A stretch of 64,000 nt of DNA from Pegea sp. RAD2-039. Its lineage: Eukaryota; Chordata; Thaliacea; Salpida; Salpidae. The position numbers were made by a program, and so were the translations under genes. The notes beneath the pieces are model-generated. The model made no database searches. It had not been told where the DNA came from and saw only the letters and a program-made list of their open reading frames with translations. Positions 38,301-53,333 of this stretch are shown in pieces (position 1 is the first letter of the stretch; each line of letters begins with the position of its first letter). The stretch lies in contig JAQGEQ010000084.1 of the NCBI GenBank assembly GCA_034620365.1, positions 1,798,001 to 1,862,000 on the forward strand, given 5' to 3'.

Positions 38301-40060
38301 ACATTTTCCGGTTTAATTTCTTTACAGGATACTATTAATTTTACAGCTATAACCTAAAATCAATTTTTTTATTTTAGATCTTAAATTATTCACAAACTGA
38401 ATTTAATACATTTTTCGGGTGTATTCAGAGTTTCCACAAAGTTTTTGCGTAATTTTATGAGGGCTTATGTCGTTTTTTAATTATTTTTCTTATACATAAT
38501 TTAGAAAATCATAAAAAGTTTAAAATTGTAAAAATATTATAGTTATAAATGATTTAATCTTAATGTAAGCATTTTCGTAAAATGCTGCTGTATCAATTTT
38601 CTACGGGTCTATGAATATATGATAATTAATATTAATAATATACATAATTATGTATGAAGATAAACATTATCTTAATTTTTATGATTAGTGTTCAATTAGT
38701 CAAGATAAACTAATAGCCAAGAATAGCATCTCGTTTGACATCTTAGATTATTATGGGCTTATTTTAAATTTCAGTTTTTAAACTGGGTGTATTTCAATTC
38801 TCTAATAAAGAATAGTAAATGAGTAAAATAAAACAGGGGGCTTGTTACAGAAAGCGGCACCAATGTAAGTTTAATAATTTCGGTTTCAAAATTTAATGCA
38901 ACTGCTAAAAAATCCCTAGTTATACGTTCAATGTATCCTAGTTGTAACATATATATATATACTTGATGTACTATTTTCAAACATTAAGTACTTTTGTTCT
39001 GGTATTGAATAGGAGTAAGCAGTTGTTACAGAAAAAAGTTTATAAACTAAGTACAACCCTGCTTGCTTTTAGAAATTCTTCATTACTATTCACATCAAAG
39101 ATTTATCTTTACAACAAGTTTCTCAAGCTTAGTTCAAAAATGTTTGCACAGGCCATGAAAACTAGCTTTGTCTTCAATAAAATTTGCTCATGAAGCTGGA
39201 AAATAAATATTCCTTCAGATCAAAGGCTCTCAAACGCAGCAAAGAAATACTTTGGATATTAGCATCAAGCTGTTTGCAACAAGAACATATCAAACAGCTA
39301 GAATTTAGGATATGCCAATGTATCTCAGCTGTAATTTTGATTATAAACTTGATTAAAATAAATGTATTGAATATTAAGTCTAAGAAATGTTTGATAAGTT
39401 GATGCTGACTATAGTTACTTGATAATAGTCACAACGTTGTGATAGTCAAGCTGTTCTAATTGTTTTAAGCTTTGCTTGAACTTGATTTGTATAAGCGTTT
39501 GTTTGTAAATATATTTATCGTACTTTTATGGCTTTTTTTTAAGTAAAAATTCTGCAGCCCTCGACTTTCTTGGAAGGAATTATATATGGCCCTGAAGTCT
39601 CTATGACTACTGTAGAAGTTTTTATAGCGTTGATGACATCAAAACTTCTTAGTTGTCATTTAGTTTTAAATAAAATGGTAATTTTCTTTTCTCAAAGAGG
39701 CTTGCATCTACGACTTTGCTTTAAGCATTTAAATTCTGAATTGAGATTTAAACACAAACTTGAAACTGATTTAAGATCTTTATAATCTTATGATGATTGA
39801 AACATTTCATAAATTGAAATATCTCCAGTTGTAAGAGTTTTAGGTTTATATATTGCCTCAATGTTAAGATAGAGGTCCTATTAAGTAATTTTCGGATTTA
39901 ACTACTGAAGTTTGAAGCCTGAAATATTTCTTTACTTTTGTGGCATAATGCAATACACAATTTTATATTCAATTTAAACTTTTCAATTTGTAATTTAAAA
40001 TATACTTTCTACATTATTCTGCAACTAATTGGTTCTGAGTTTAATTTATCTCTTGTATGT
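38300..40060. other. No gene recognised
   Basis: Short open frames at 38.8-39.8 kb show no familiar motif and no consistent splice structure. Confidence 0.4.
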
Positions 40061-40066
40061 AACTAT

Positions 40067-40440
40067 GTCCGTAGTTTAGCGGTTATCACGTCCGTCAAAC
40101 ACGCAGAAAGTCCCGGATTTGAGCCCAGGAAGACACATATTTGCAAGAAGGAACAGTTCATAAGAAACCCAGATAAAAGGACCTTGCCAATCTGTTTTAT
40201 GACAAAACTTCTAGGAGACGCAAAACTCCGAATCTAAAGCCAGAGCCTCATAGGCAGTTCTTCACTGTAGTCAGTGTCGTTCTGACAGATCCTGCGACGC
40301 CAGCTGCATCAGTTCTTCTGTTCCGCTGCATACTTTGTTGGCGTGGACAATGGAATCTTGCTGTAAGGGCAACAACTTCTGCCCTGGCTTACAGCGTGGT
40401 CGTTCTCGGCCGAAACAGTCTAATACTACCAACAATATTC
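40067..40440 (+). mobile_element. tRNA-Val-derived SINE, near full length
   Basis: The head at 40067-40128 follows tRNA-Val(AAC): GTCCGTAGTTTAGCGG with A box TAGTTTAGCGG (40072-40082), then GGTTATCACG, an anticodon region CAAACACGC, and a B box GGATTTGAGCC (40115-40125). The acceptor stem no longer pairs, so it is a pol III promoter of a SINE and not a working tRNA. A body of about 300 bases follows. The 3' end CGTTCTCGGCCGAAACAG is shared with the LINE ends at 46849 and 2832. Other SINE copies lie at 9197-9496 and 59824-59990. Confidence 0.85.
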
Positions 40441-40621
40441 TTGAAAACAATTTCTCAATAATTGATAATAAAGAATTTACTTTTCGATGTTTAATCGATT
40501 CATTCATAAATAAAACTTCTACATACAAATACTTTTACTCCACACATACGATGATGAGATATACAAAGATACTTGCTTCACTAATTAAAACTCAGAAATA
40601 ATTTACAATCACAAAGAGTCT

Positions 40622-43600
40622 TCAGTTGTATCGATTCGTTTCAACTTTACTTCTTTCTTCATCTTCATCATCAGATAATTCTGATCTTCCTCGATCTTCT
40701 GTTGTAGTCGCGATCTTTCCAAGGAATCTCAACTGAAGGATCTTCAACTGTTTATCTTGATCCATTCGAACAATCCCATCTTTATCATCTATGCTAATTA
40801 ACTCTCCGGTACTTTCCCTATCTTCACCTAAAATCACTTTCACCTGAAACAATCGAATTTTAAATCTTTTAGTTTCTAAGACTTTAAAGCAACTCACTTT
40901 ATCATTTCTTCCGGGCAAGACCGGCTCCAAATTGTTGCTGGGGATGCTGACAGTCCTTCCGTCTTCTTCAATGTACACATTACACAAACCACCCTAAACC
41001 AATCATATAAGCAATATGCAAATAAGGTCCAGAGGGGGGATTTACCGTGATACTTCTGATGACGCCAGTTTTTCCAATCATTGATTTGTCGTCATCATTT
41101 TGTCGAATGTCCACCAAAATATCGGTTGTATGCCATTCTGATGACAAATTGGTATCTATCATTGACCCAACTGATCCAGGGGGTCTATAACCACCCATAG
41201 GGACAGGTGAGATACTGCCCCCTGGTGTCAGAGGACTTGTGTAATTGAGGGAAGCTGGTGAGGGTTGATAAGTTCCTGGAGATGGAGTTGGCTGCAAATA
41301 ATCGAATAAAATAAAATGAATTTGATGAAAAGTCGAAGAACCAACCGCGTTAAAGCTCCCCGGTGACGGCGAGTGTTGATAAGTGAGTGGCGAGGGACTT
41401 GGTTGCCCTGGTGATGGACTTGCTTGGTAGTTGCTATAGTTAGAACTTAGTGGACTCGGAGTTGCTGTGATGGAAAAATGATTAAAAGGAATTGAAGAAG
41501 AGATCTTACCATCAAATGTATGAGGAGATGGTGTGTTGCCAAATGGTGATTGGAAAGTGCGATCTGATGAGTAGCTAGCAACTCCGGGTGTTTGAGGATT
41601 ATTATCATAGATGTTAGCCGGGGATTGCTCTTCAGATTGATATCCTGGTGTATGAGGATTTGGAGTTCCACTTATAAATGGAGCAGGTGATGTTGAATCG
41701 TAATCAAATGAGTCGTTGTGAGCAGGAGTTGTAGAACCGGTTGGATCCCAAGCATTTCCTGCTCCACTAGGAGTCTTGTTTCCGTCATGCATAGGAGTTT
41801 GTGATCCAAAATGAGGTGTTCGACTCCCTGTGGACACAAAAAGTCTCGAATCCGTCAAATCATCATCTAGTTATGTCCTTACCATCATGCATAGGCGTTT
41901 GTGATCCATAAACTGAACTTTTCGATCCATAAGTCGGAGTTTCAAAACCTTGCGAAGGAGTTGCTTGATAGAAACTGTTCCTGCCTCCACTAGATGAAAA
42001 TCCGCGATTTTCACTAATTACAGATGAAGATGATAACACCAGGTGACGCTGTTTCAAGTGGCAAATACTCACACTACGAAGATACGTTGTCTGTCGACGT
42101 TGATGGTTTTACAATCCGAATGAAGTTCAACTCGTGCTGTTGTGCTGGTCGCATCCTTAACTACGCCGATGTGGTTCTTATATGGTCCTTGTTTCACCCG
42201 AACAGTTTGTCCTATGAGTCCCATATCTCGCTGTCCACGACCTCTGCCCCGTCCACGTCCACCACCGCCAGATTTAAACGAGTTTTGGCCATCTTGTCGA
42301 GCAGGACTTCCAATACGAGGACTCATAGGGGCAAACATATTTCCACTGGCGGGATTTAGGATATTCTAGGCCGGGGAAATTGTGTGAAATCTTCGATCAA
42401 CTGACTGATTGATCAAACCTGAGAACCACCGGCGAGAAGCAGCTGGCGACATCGGCAAACGAACATCCCGCCATTCTCCATCGATTTGCGGCTGTGCAGG
42501 AAGACGTAGCCGCGGTACAAGTGCTTCACTTCACCCTCTTTGCCCTGAAACAAAACGTTGAAAAAAGGGGGACAAAATTAGGGCGAAGGACACCGTATGA
42601 GGTCCGTCGATGACTTTGACGATGTCGCGACATTGAAGCGAGTTTTGGTTAGAATCAAGCGCGATTGCAAAGCGCGAATTCTTCTTCGCAGTCACAGCTT
42701 GATGTTTTAAATGTTTAACTCTCCCGTGCATGGTAAGAACCTGGAAATGTTCCTTCTCCAATCTCACAATCACAGCAACCACTTGATTCCTAATCACAAA
42801 CAGTCACAAGAGGCAGCAAAGAGTTGATTTGTATATTACTCGATCAAAACAAGATCTCCAAATTGAAACTTGCCAACTGAATCAACACCAGAACTGACAT
42901 CTGTACACAGCTGTAAGTCACGTGGCAAAACTTTTAACTCATGCATGGTAAGATCAGAAAATAGAATAATCATGTTTGTTTCCACGCGAACAATTAGACC
43001 TTAAAAAGATGTTTTAGTTGGGAAGTAATCAAACAATCATCTTTTCTTACCTGTATCATTCTCATATTTACCAGCAATCACTTTAACATGATCTCCCAAC
43101 TGAAAATGCTTTCTTAATTCATGAGCAAGAAACTCAAGTGGGTCCTAAAAACATCTCGGATTAAATTAGATCAAAAGATGACGAAATGTTACAGTGAGGT
43201 CTTCGTGAAACGGTTCGATCGTGACTTTGTTGCCAATTACACTGATGACACGACCTTGTAAGTTGACCAGTTCACCTTCACACACCACCACGTTGTCGCC
43301 AGGAGCTATGTGGCCAACTTTGCCAGCTTTAGAAGCAGCTTCTTCTGAAACTAAAACCTCAAATCAATTTATTATCCATTTTCACTGAAACCTACATTCG
43401 ATGTCAACTTTCTCGGGTTGTTCTTCGAAACGTTCTAATTCAGACAAAGTTGGTTTGATGCCTTCGAAACATACCGCGTTTAGAGTGAAATTCTTGAAAA
43501 GGAAGCCCTTTTCGTTAAAGCGATTATTCTCGAATCGATAGTAGTCACCCTCATTTATGATACCACCAACACTTTTCCTATAGAATCACAAAGTCGAGAA

Positions 43601-45621
43601 GACGCCAGCTATTTTCCAAGTAATCACCTGATTAGCTCGTAATCAAACAGCTTAGGAGGAGGTTTTCTGTACAAACGACTTCGTTTACGTTCCTTATTTG
43701 TGTTGATGATACGGACATAATCGATGCGTGGAATCAGTTTCAATGTAACACGATTCATGCTATCTTGAATCGATTGAATCTGAAAATAACTCAATAATAT
43801 TCTGACCAATCAGAAGCTCAATACTTACTTGAGCTAAATCGTCTTTGTATAATCCTTTTTTGATCCTCACCCACATCATTGGACGAAGACTAGAACGATC
43901 ATACTCTTTAAGGACTTTAAATACATCTGGCATTTCTTTAGTGGGGACCATTTTTTGGGTATGGTAGCCTAGTTTCAGACTACTAATACCCTCTATGGCA
44001 TGCTTTACGTGGGTTTGCTTGATGGCTTCCACATAAATGTAACCTACAAGAAGATAAAAGATGCAAACTATCGAGGTTGGTGATGGATGGAACCTTTTAA
44101 TCCTTCTGGGGCCGTAACTGATTTAATCTGAAGTGGGTTTTCGTCGTATTGCATTTTAATAAACTTCCGAAGCAACAGCATAGCAACAGACTTCTCATCG
44201 CCTGGTTTACATTTGACTGTCCATAAGTTTGGGTCTTTAACGTCTGGAAGCAATTGTTGTTGACTGATATCACTCGGGACTTCATCATCTGAGTCTCGTC
44301 TTTAAACAGTGATTGGATTTGTAAATGATTTTTGTGGTTCATCTTTGCTTACCCGGATTTTTTGGAAGTTTTTCTTTTATATTTGTTGTTGTAGTATTCA
44401 CTCATCTTTTCAATATCTTGATTTCTGCAAATAAATGATATAAGATTGAAAAGATGCTGAATAACGGAAGACTCACTCCAGTAAATTATGCATCCTGCGG
44501 GTATTCGCGCGTTCGTCATCATAATTGCTCATACTTTCAGCATTTGAGGCTAATAATATCCAAAAAATATTTTAATTAAGAAATTATTTTGAGGGAAATT
44601 TGGAGTTTATAAAGTTGTAAGGTTCAAATTGTTTAAAAATTATTATTTAAAAACTGATTTTAAACATTTCAAAGTTTGTTTTTGGCTTGGTCTTGTTTGA
44701 AATTAACAAGAAGATCTTTAAGATCAATTTGGTTGAAGATTTTTTATCAATTTTTCAACATTAAAATCTCATCACCTTCATGTTCCTCATCTGTAAAATC
44801 AAAATTTTATATAAATTAAAGAAGCAATTAAGATTTAGTTGTGAAAGTATCTAGTTTACCTGGATCTAGAATATCTTCGGCTCCATCTTCGTCATCTACT
44901 TCATCATCCATACCATCATCATCAACATCTAAAAAAGTTGGTGTTAAAAAAAGTAGTTCAGAAAACACTTTTTTGAATATTATTTATTTATAAAGAATTT
45001 TGGATACATAAAAAATTATTCTTTTAAATTTATTTTTAAATTTGATTGAAAAACTTTGAAGTAAAAATCTAAATCACAATATAATATATTTATTATATAT
45101 TTATCATTAAAATATAACAAGTAATTCTATGAAAATTTTTATATCAATTCATTTTTTATAATTAAAATTTGTTGATTACTTCAAATTTTTTATATCTTAA
45201 TTTTTATAACTTTTATATTTTAAAGATGCTAAATATACTATATTGTCATTTAGATTTTTACTTAAATCACAAAATATAAAAAGTTTTAAACATCAACAAT
45301 TTGAATAAACAACCGAATCTCAACTTTTTATTCACATATTTCATAAAACATAATTTTTATAAAACAACATTTACCTGCTTCATCATTAATGAATCCAGCA
45401 ACTTTAAACTTCTTTAAGGGCCTATCATCATCTTCCTCATCCTCATCTTCATACTCATCCAAGTTTTCAGCTTCATCAGAAGGAGGATCAGAACCAACTT
45501 CATCATCACTAGCATCATTATCAGGCATTTCTTCTGCTTCACTATCATTTGCAAAAGGATTTCTGCTCTGAGGTTCCTCATCTTCAGAAAAATCATTATC
45601 ACTACTATCAGAGTCTGACAT
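40622..45621 (-). CDS. supt5h: Transcription elongation factor SPT5
   Basis: Twenty-one exons give 1129 residues with all phases closing: 45621-45375, 44928-44860, 44790-44776, 44549-44477, 44424-44353, 44299-44094, 44043-43829, 43779-43628, 43577-43396, 43350-43193, 43144-43051, 42999-42840, 42789-42594, 42544-42419, 42365-42073, 42013-41883, 41827-41510, 41464-41346, 41291-41046, 40993-40898 and 40843-40622. The N-terminus (to about 160) is highly acidic. The NGN domain begins at DPNLWTVKC (about residue 180) and binds SPT4. KOW domains follow, including [18 protein letters not shown] and [15 protein letters not shown]. The C-terminal repeat region (about 765-985) has [13 protein letters not shown] repeats and then TPSP/SPSPG-type repeats, phosphorylated by CDK9 in known SPT5 proteins. 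A last KOW follows ([27 protein letters not shown]). The factor acts with RNA polymerase II as DSIF. Most introns are about 45-60 bases. The protein ends with an acidic tail past the usual end. Confidence 0.97.
44776..44790 (-). other. 15-base microexon of SPT5
   Basis: An exon of only 15 bases (ATGAGGAACATGAAG) with an AG acceptor on one side and GTGATG donor on the other, both neighbours in phase 1. It encodes the acidic DEEHE piece. Skipping it keeps the frame, so it may be alternative. Confidence 0.7.
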
Positions 45622-45632
45622 CTTCAAGTTTG

Positions 45633-45634
45633 CT
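45633..45634 (-). other. Acceptor 11 bases upstream of SPT5 ATG
   Basis: TTTTTTATATTTTAG followed by CAAACTTGAAG and the ATG at 45621. No donor is obvious nearby. It fits a spliced-leader acceptor or a 5' UTR intron. Confidence 0.5.
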
Positions 45635-45639
45635 AAAAT

Positions 45640-46845
45640 ATAAAAAATATATATTTAAAATTTCAATAAATTCTAAATATTTTATAATAACTAAATAAAA
45701 AAGTTAATAAATAATTGAAAATAAATAAATAAGAAATATAACTGTGTTAAAATAAAAAAACGTTTATTAAATATTCAGTAAATATAAAAGTTTTTTTAAA
45801 ACTAATCACTTTAACCAACTGCAATTTACTTTATAAGATAAATAAAAATTTAAGATAAAAGTAGATATCAGAAATAACAAAAGAAAACTAACTATAAATA
45901 TAAATAAAGGATAACTATAAATTTATTTTATTTGGATAATTAAATGAATATTTGCAGAATTTTGTATTTCTTTCATGAAACAATTAAAATATTTTGTTTT
46001 ATAACTTTAATGCTTTAGTTATATAAAAAGTTAAAATTAAAAATTCTTAATTCGAAGCTTTTTGAATAATAATGAAAGAAAATATTAACTTAAAAAGTAA
46101 AATTTTTTATCTAATTACTAAAATATCTAACAAAAAGTTTATTTCACAACGATTTACAATTTTCTTTTAATCAGTTTGGATATAAAGTTTGGATATATTT
46201 CAACAAATAAAAAACGCAAAAAATAATTGCTCAGCATATTTGAAGATGTGAACAAATATTTAAAGAAATCTGTCTAATACCCGTCTAACGAAGGTTTTAA
46301 AAATAATCACTAAGTAAAACTTCATTTATTTTTACCCTACAAATACGATTTTTTACGTAAAAAATATCTTAAACAATTTTTTACAAAAATCTAACATTTT
46401 TTATTTGTTTAAAATAAATAAAAAAACTTAGGTTCTTCTTTTTGGTTATTAAAACTTGCATAAAGCTTCTTGAATAAAATACTTGCCAAAATAAGGCATT
46501 AGGACACTTTGAAAGACATTTGTGGCGGTCAGATTATAAAACAGTAAGGAATTAACTCATTAGATAAATCATTTATATGCAAAAAAGAGTTTCTTTAATT
46601 TAACTATTTTATAATTCCCGAGTTATAGAATAGAGTTTGAACCCAAAATCATAAACGATAAAAAAAGTTAAACTAATTGTACCCTAAACTAACTCAATGT
46701 ACAGATAATCGTTGTTCATTTAGACTCACCATCAGATCATTTTTTACAAGAAAATAATAAATACAGACAGCCTAAAGTTTGCAATCGAAGTATGGACATC
46801 TACACATAAAAGTAGAACGTTAAAATGAAAAGCAAAATATCATAA
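45640..46845. other. Intergenic AT-rich DNA, upstream of SPT5
   Basis: No exon, repeat or RNA gene recognised. Confidence 0.4.
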
Positions 46846-46848
46846 TAA

Positions 46849-47240
46849 GGGCCTGCTTCGGCCGAGAATGGCCATGCTGGATGTGCTCTTAAAAAAAAAA
46901 TTTGCTGTTTAAAAAACAAAGCAAAACACATTGAAAATGCGGAGGAAATATACGGATAAGATACAGTGAAATGGAAAATAAAAAGGCCCTCAGGGTTTCT
47001 TTAATTCTAGTTTTTTTTCTCTTTTTCATTTGTTTGGGAAGTAGAAAGCGCCCTTCGAAGCAATCGGCTGCGATCTTCCCAGTTGCTAGTATCAGTGTTA
47101 AGCGATTTTATATCGCGCTTACAGGTATTTTTGAAACGTAGACAGGGACGGCCGATTTTGCGTTTACCTTTAGATAACTACCTATACAACAGATCTCTTG
47201 GGATCCATCCCTCATCCATTCAACAGACGTGTCCGAGCCA
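46849..47240 (-). mobile_element. LINE 3' end
   Basis: Minus-strand translation gives the tail of a LINE ORF2: a segment like CWMDEGWIPRDLLY, then GRPCLRFKNTCKRDIKSL. The 3' UTR ends ATGGCCATTCTCGGCCGAAG then CAGGCCCTTATTAT. It is a 5'-truncated, broken copy. Its last 25 bases resemble the end of the SINE at 40440. Confidence 0.8.
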
Positions 47241-47244
47241 GCGA

Positions 47245-48100
47245 AGCCAGCTTGTTTAGCATGCTGTACATTGTAATCAGGTCAATGAGCCTCAAGACTT
47301 CCTTGTTTGAGATCTTTTTATGCCACATTGAACGTAATATACGACAAAGACAACGGAAATTAAAAGTAAAAGTAGTCACTAATTTTTGGTTAACGTTTGA
47401 AAGAAGCAGTTTTTTTAGATCACCAAACCTAAAATATGCTTATAAAGGAATATTCCTAGTTTTGTTAATTGAAAAGTTTTGTATATTACTTTTTATAATA
47501 AGTAAATATCATTCATCATTTTAAATCTAGATTGACTTCAAAATTAGCTTCATGATTTTTTCTAACAATTAAGGTTTGGACATTTAGATTAAAACAAAAT
47601 TTGTATTTCGCTTCTTAGTAGACAAAATTAATAAAAACTTAAAAAGTTAAATAATAATTATAAGTTGAATAACTTTTTATAAATTATATTGAACTTCTAT
47701 GCGCGAAAAGGTGTCTAAATAAATAAAACTAAAGTTTGGTAATAATGCATAACTGACGATATAAAAAATTGATGTGCATCATAAGCATAAACTTTGTATC
47801 AGAGATAATTTTGCATCATTAATACCTTTTGTTGTATTATGCTTACATCAACTACAACTGAAAATAAACTTCTTGCAACTTTTTAAAGTCTACTATTTTT
47901 GTCTACTATTACAATTTTTACAAGCAAATTCATTTAACAGTTACAAGTCAATCAAAGGTAAAAAATTAGAAAAATGGTGATCACATGATTGTAAAGAAGC
48001 AATTGTGCCTCTAAAAGATAACACAAACATTATAGCTAGCTTATAAATATATGTTATTTATGCAGCACTTTTTAATTGAACCTTGACCCAAAACTTTTTA
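47245..48100. other. Gene-free AT-rich DNA
   Basis: No exon recognised. The open frame at 47774-47980 has no familiar motif. Confidence 0.4.
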
Positions 48101-48104
48101 AGAT

Positions 48105-48240
48105 ACCCTAATGTAGTATAACAATAAAGTATTTTATCACTGACGTAAATATGTTAAACGTGATTCTCGTATATACTTTTGTCATTAATAATTTGATTAA
48201 AGATCGATATAAGGAGTCATCATCATTGAACTTAAGAAAC
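48105..48240 (+). repeat. LTR-like fragment
   Basis: GTATTTTATCACTGACGTAA then ATATGTTAAACGTGATTCTC and TCGTATATAC match the start of the LTR-like sequence at 22469. It may be a solo or truncated LTR. Confidence 0.45.
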
Positions 48241-49301
48241 AAACTTACAAAAAATAAGTAAAATTTTACGAGATAAACAGATTTATTATTAAGTAGTATT
48301 CAACAAAAATAGAAACATGTATGATAAGATAAAAGAAATTATGTGTTCATAAGTTTTACAGATGTTTGTGAATAAAATTAAAACTTTTGATTTATAGAAT
48401 GAACTTGTTACTTATCATTACTAAAAATATATTTATATTTATTTTTAAAACATATTTTTCCTAATAAATTCGAAATAGATTGTAAGGTAATCATCAATAT
48501 TTTATAGAACTGATGATAATGTTAGTTTGATTTGATTTCTCGTATGAATTGTTAAGGTTTTATATAATTCAGAGTAATTTATCCAACTATATATGAACTA
48601 ATAATTTAAAATCATTTTTATATATTCTAAGCCTAGAATAATTCAATAAAAATAAATTTTCCGTACTTGAACTAATTTTTTCAATAAAAGTTATTTAAAT
48701 TACCTAAAGAGTGATCTTTTAAACACGAATATTTTAACCAATCACATCTGAGCAACGTTACAAACAAACTTTGATAACGTGGCAGATAAGCTGCAATTGC
48801 ATTTGTGAATTTATTTTCAAGTTTGCTTTTTCAAAATTCAAATGTTTTTATCGCGCTTAAGATGCTTTTCATCTTTTAAAAAGTTGTTGTTAATTGGCTT
48901 TAAATAATTTTTTTCATAAAGGTTTTAGTTTTTTGCATAAGTTTTCTTTAAATATGTTTAATCCATTAAAGGTTTTAGAATTTCTTTATTATTGTAAATT
49001 AAAGTAATAATAAATAATATTTCAGTTATTTAATTTGGATTAATGAAAATAATTATTGAAAGTTATATTTATTTCTTTAATAAATAATTTTCTTTGAAAA
49101 AGGTTTTTGTAGTTGATACTAGAAGTAAATATTAAAAATTAGTTTTTAAAAAATTAATAGAAATAAATTCTTATCAATAAAAATTCAAAATTATTTTTAA
49201 TCTTTATGAAAGCTTTTTAAAAATATTTTGAAATAAACTTGTGCAGTCTTTGTTGATTTTTTGAGATTTTTAAAAGTTTATTTTATTTTTTAGTAAACTT
49301 T

Positions 49302-50128
<827 letters not shown>

Positions 50129-50492
50129 ATGTTAACTGGATCAAATACACCCTTATTTCACAAACAATCTGATGTCTTTAATGTTTTATTTTCCGTCCTT
50201 TAGATAAACTTCTAGTCTAGATAATAGCACCAGATGATATTCACAAACAATTATTTACTGATATGCATCATGTCTTCTTGCTTTTATATAAATTGTGGTT
50301 TTTTCTTCAATATTTTAAACTGTTTTCATTTATTTTTAGCTTTGTGGGATTTCAAAATGTGTCTTATTCAACTTTATTTTATTGAATATTTCTTCATATA
50401 GAATAGGTGTCAATTTTGGGTTTTTTTAAATTGGTTTCCTTGCACAGATTTGAATAGTTTTAATGGTAAAATTGAAACGTTGTTACAAAATT

Positions 50493-51332
<840 letters not shown>

Positions 51333-51339
51333 TCTTTAA

Positions 51340-53320
51340 TTTGATCTCAGCAATAGATAATTCTTAGTTTTTGAAGCATGTAGCTATAAAAAATTCGCTA
51401 CTTATTTCCAAATTCGTTTTCTAGCTTATAAAATTAGTAATTTATTATATTTTTTGTCTAATTTTTATTAGATAAAAAGCGATTTTAGTACATAGTTTTT
51501 CCGAATATTTTGAAAGTTTATTTTTTTATCTCAGATGTTGGTATATGTATCGCTGTTAATAAAATTCAAGAAATTAAATTTGTGTTTGATGTATATAAAT
51601 TCAAATTAAATATTTTATCATTTTATTCATAATAACAAGTTTGGAAACCACTAAGATCTATTTTAAAACTCATTGTTTTTCAATGTATAAGATGAAACTA
51701 AATATTGAATTTTTTGTGAGTTTAACATTGGTTTTAGTGATAAACAGGATATAAAAAACTTCATGAGATTTACTGAATGATAAGTAGAACAAGCTGATAG
51801 TCTGAAATAACAAACTTAGTGTTTTTAAAATAAATTTCAAACAGTTTTGTAAGTGATGTGTAGCTCTTCTGTTTCTTTTAATATACGATAAGTATTCTGA
51901 GACTTAAAAAAAGTAATTGAATTTATTAAATTTCATTCAGAGTAATAAACTATTATATTTTTTTATTGAAACTATAATAGTCGCTCAAATATATAAAAGA
52001 GTATATTCAAAATGTTAGCTAACATGAAACATTAAATCTGTTATCATTTTAATTACTGATTTTGATCTCAATAAACTCTTACATAGAGAAAACATTTTTT
52101 AAACTTATTTATTATTTTTATATTAGTTTATTCTAATTTAAAAAATGTGTTTTTTTGCTGCAAATAGACTATCATGACTTTAGATGAAAACTTTATTTTT
52201 CCTGTTATTCAAAATACTTCTTTCTGAGATTAGGGGATTGAATATCTGGTAATCTTTCAAAAGAGCTACCGCTATTCAAACGGAGGCTCGTTTATAAGTT
52301 ATTAAATTTGAGTCAAATTAACTTAAAATAGCTTGATTTTAATTTTGTATCGCTTACAGAAAGTACCTTAAAAAAAATCAAGTTTTCATTTAAAAGTCTT
52401 TTAATATATACATTGAAAGTCAAGGATTATTTAAATTGAATTTTTCTTTTATTTGAAAATAACAATTTTACCCAAACCAAAAAACCATTCAAATGATCTA
52501 ACTAGTTACTATGAGTAATCTAATATTAAATAAAGAACAAAATTTCTATTTTAGATTATTTAATTTATTTTACGCAGTATAATTAAGTTTCGCTTCGTAG
52601 ATTTTTCTAAATCTATTAAAATTTGTTTCTAAAATCATTGAAGCGTAACAAAGTTTACTACGCAAATTTAATTTTCAAATTTTTCACTTTTTAGTTGAAC
52701 CAAAAATTAGTTTATAAAAGAATCATTTCAATATTAAACTCAAATAAAAGAAAACAATTTGCTCTTGAAATTAAATATACTTGTCAACTGAATTTAATAG
52801 TCTAAATTACCATGTAGTTTATTAGTATTTTTACTGTAACTAAACATTTAGTTATTTTGTAATTAAACTTTTAAATCTTTAGTTTTATTACAACTGATTT
52901 ACAAAATTTAGAAATTGATTTTGTTTCATTTTGTTTGTCGCAAAACATTTTTATGATTAATAAATTCATTTCTACAATTTATTTTATATCAAACTTAGTT
53001 TAAATATAATGAATTAATTAAACTTTGAATGAATATTTAATGTTTTAAAATTACTTAAAACAAATTGAGATAATTTAATGGTGACAACAAAAAGATTTAT
53101 TTTTAATCAAAGTCAACTTTACAACTCTTCAGATAATTGCGGTTATAAATCTAAAATATTTAATACAACTATTGACTTGGTTCGTTTTTAAAACTACTTA
53201 ATGATACAAATATTTGTTTAACAGATTATTTTATTTCTTTGTTTATTTAAATTTATTTTTTATTTGTTCAATGTTAAAATGATAATTTTATAAACAAATA
53301 ACCTTTATTTTCACAAAAAC
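51340..53320. other. Intergenic AT-rich DNA
   Basis: A likely poly(A) signal (AATAAA, about 51557) follows the cyclophilin gene. Nothing else is recognised. Confidence 0.4.
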
Positions 53321-53333
53321 AGGATAAATTTAC

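Noticed and set aside
40067-40140. Possible functional tRNA-Val gene
   Set aside because: A and B boxes and the anticodon loop are tRNA-like, but the acceptor stem does not pair and the sequence runs into a repeated body, so it is the head of a SINE.
51340-53320. Third cyclophilin copy in the gap before the PM20D1-like gene
   Set aside because: No cyclophilin motif found in any frame.
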